From Metridium senile (lineage: Eukaryota; Cnidaria; Anthozoa; Actiniaria; Metridiidae): DNA of 64,000 nt. This document shows, piece by piece, positions 63,911-64,000 of this stretch. Where the stretch lies: positions 6,022,229 through 6,086,228 of the forward strand of contig OX459110.1 in assembly GCA_949775045.1 (NCBI GenBank), written 5' to 3'. The stretch's first letter is position 1. Each line of letters starts with the position of its first letter. The position numbers were made by a program, and so were the translations under genes. Below the pieces are notes generated by a model. The model worked only from the letters and a program-made list of their open reading frames with translations. It had not been told where the DNA came from and did no database searches.

Positions 63911-64000
63911 AGAATATTAGAGCATTCTGATAAATGTGCAAGATTTTAATTAGAAAAAACTACAAAATCTTACCCAGAATGCAATATGCCCTATAGGGTG
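63911..64000 (+). repeat. Partial NT monomer cut by the window edge
   Basis: First 90 bases of an NT monomer (tgtgcaag with ttaattag, cttaccc), ending at gggtg. It follows N at 63749-63910, as HOR-B order predicts, so the array and the HOR continue beyond the window. Confidence 0.95.

Larger units (their letters stand above)
1..64000 (+). repeat. 162-bp satellite DNA array, about 395 monomers
   Basis: Every part of the window is a copy of one 162-bp unit, all in the same orientation, with no interruption. Starts of the agaatattag or agaaaattag block step by exactly 162 bp except in a few length variants. I counted 395 full units plus 90 bp. Total length equals 395 x 162 minus 80 bp, explained by nine 155-bp S monomers, one 7-bp deletion near 3044, one 9-bp deletion near 1210 and 17 single-base indels. 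Such arrays usually form centromeric or pericentromeric heterochromatin and evolve by unequal exchange and gene conversion. The family is not one I can name. The array continues past both window edges. Confidence 0.99.
48039..64000 (+). other. Right compositional domain (no class V)
   Basis: After the V at 47877-48038 I saw no cgtaag monomer to the end of the window, about 98 monomers. N-type monomers, ggaacaaaat and ttacctag variants are common here; ggaac was seen only once to the left (near 38602). An NT class (tgtgcaag with ttaattag) appears only here. C and T monomers occur on both sides. Confidence 0.75.

Noticed and set aside
1..64000. CRISPR array, from the regular repetition
   Set aside because: There are no unique spacers; the whole 162-bp unit is repeated, and unit size is far above CRISPR repeat-spacer periods.
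1..64000. Protein-coding repeats, since 162 is divisible by 3
   Set aside because: The reference monomer has stops in all six frames and the class variants I checked keep them, for example TGA or TAA at 94-96 and TAA at 154-156 in frame 1. Open stretches are only a few tens of codons.
1..64000. Transposon-derived repeat (terminal repeats or target-site duplications)
   Set aside because: No terminal inverted repeats, target duplications or coding remnants are visible; the array is continuous in one register.
1..64000. Inverted array segment or change of strand
   Set aside because: I looked for reverse-complement landmarks such as ctaatattct and gggtctaggc and found every monomer on the same strand.
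1..64000. Naming the species or satellite family
   Set aside because: I recognise no published monomer. A search of satellite libraries with the 162-bp consensus would decide; I cannot run one.

Overview
The whole 64-kb window is one uninterrupted satellite DNA array. A 162-bp AT-rich monomer (about 36% G+C in the first copy) repeats head to tail on one strand from base 1 to base 64000. By reading I count 395 complete monomers plus a 90-bp partial one at the right edge. The monomer starts account exactly for the length: 395 x 162 minus 80 bp. The 80 bp are nine 7-bp deletions in one monomer subtype, one independent 7-bp deletion, one 9-bp deletion and a net -1 from 17 single-base indels. I see no gene, tRNA, rRNA, transposon, microsatellite, inversion or unique sequence. 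The reference monomer has stops in all six frames.

Such an array is typical of eukaryotic (peri)centromeric or other constitutive heterochromatin. I do not recognise the monomer as a named family. It is not primate alpha satellite or the Arabidopsis 178-bp repeat. An insect or other invertebrate is a guess from length and base composition only.

Monomers fall into recurring classes, named here: V (cgtaag), C (gatacatg), T (tgtgcaag with tttcattt), N (ttaattag with cttaccc), A (starts agaaaattag, has gtaaaaaagttc), P (caaaaagttc) and S (155-bp, deleted). The classes are arranged in higher-order repeats (HORs), most often five monomers (810 bp). At least four different 5-mers occur: HOR-A (V-C-T1-N-T2) at 11.6-13.3, 17.1-21.2 and 23.5-24.3 kb; HOR-D (V-C-A-P'-T) at 4.8 and 21.2 kb; two N-led 5-mers at 49-50.6 and 54.4-56 kb; and HOR-B (T-N-NT-A-P') at 52.4 and 59.9-63.6 kb.

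Over these lie larger duplications: 641 bp (1.8-3.0 kb), 486 bp (8.6 and 18 kb), 1930 bp (28.3-32.2 kb), 1296 bp (31.5-34.1 kb), about 2.27 kb with an internal 486-bp loss (40.6-44 kb), and about 3.08 kb (50.0-53.1 and 57.4-60.5 kb). Composition changes near 48.0 kb: class V is common to the left and absent to the right, where N-type monomers and ggaac variants dominate.

The most notable sequence signals are a 10-bp palindrome in each monomer whose substitutions co-vary (CCCTATAGGG and CTCTATAGAG), A/T-tracts spaced near the helical repeat, a weak CENP-B-box-like 17-mer in A and P monomers, and chimeric monomers that pin recombination breakpoints inside the repeat.
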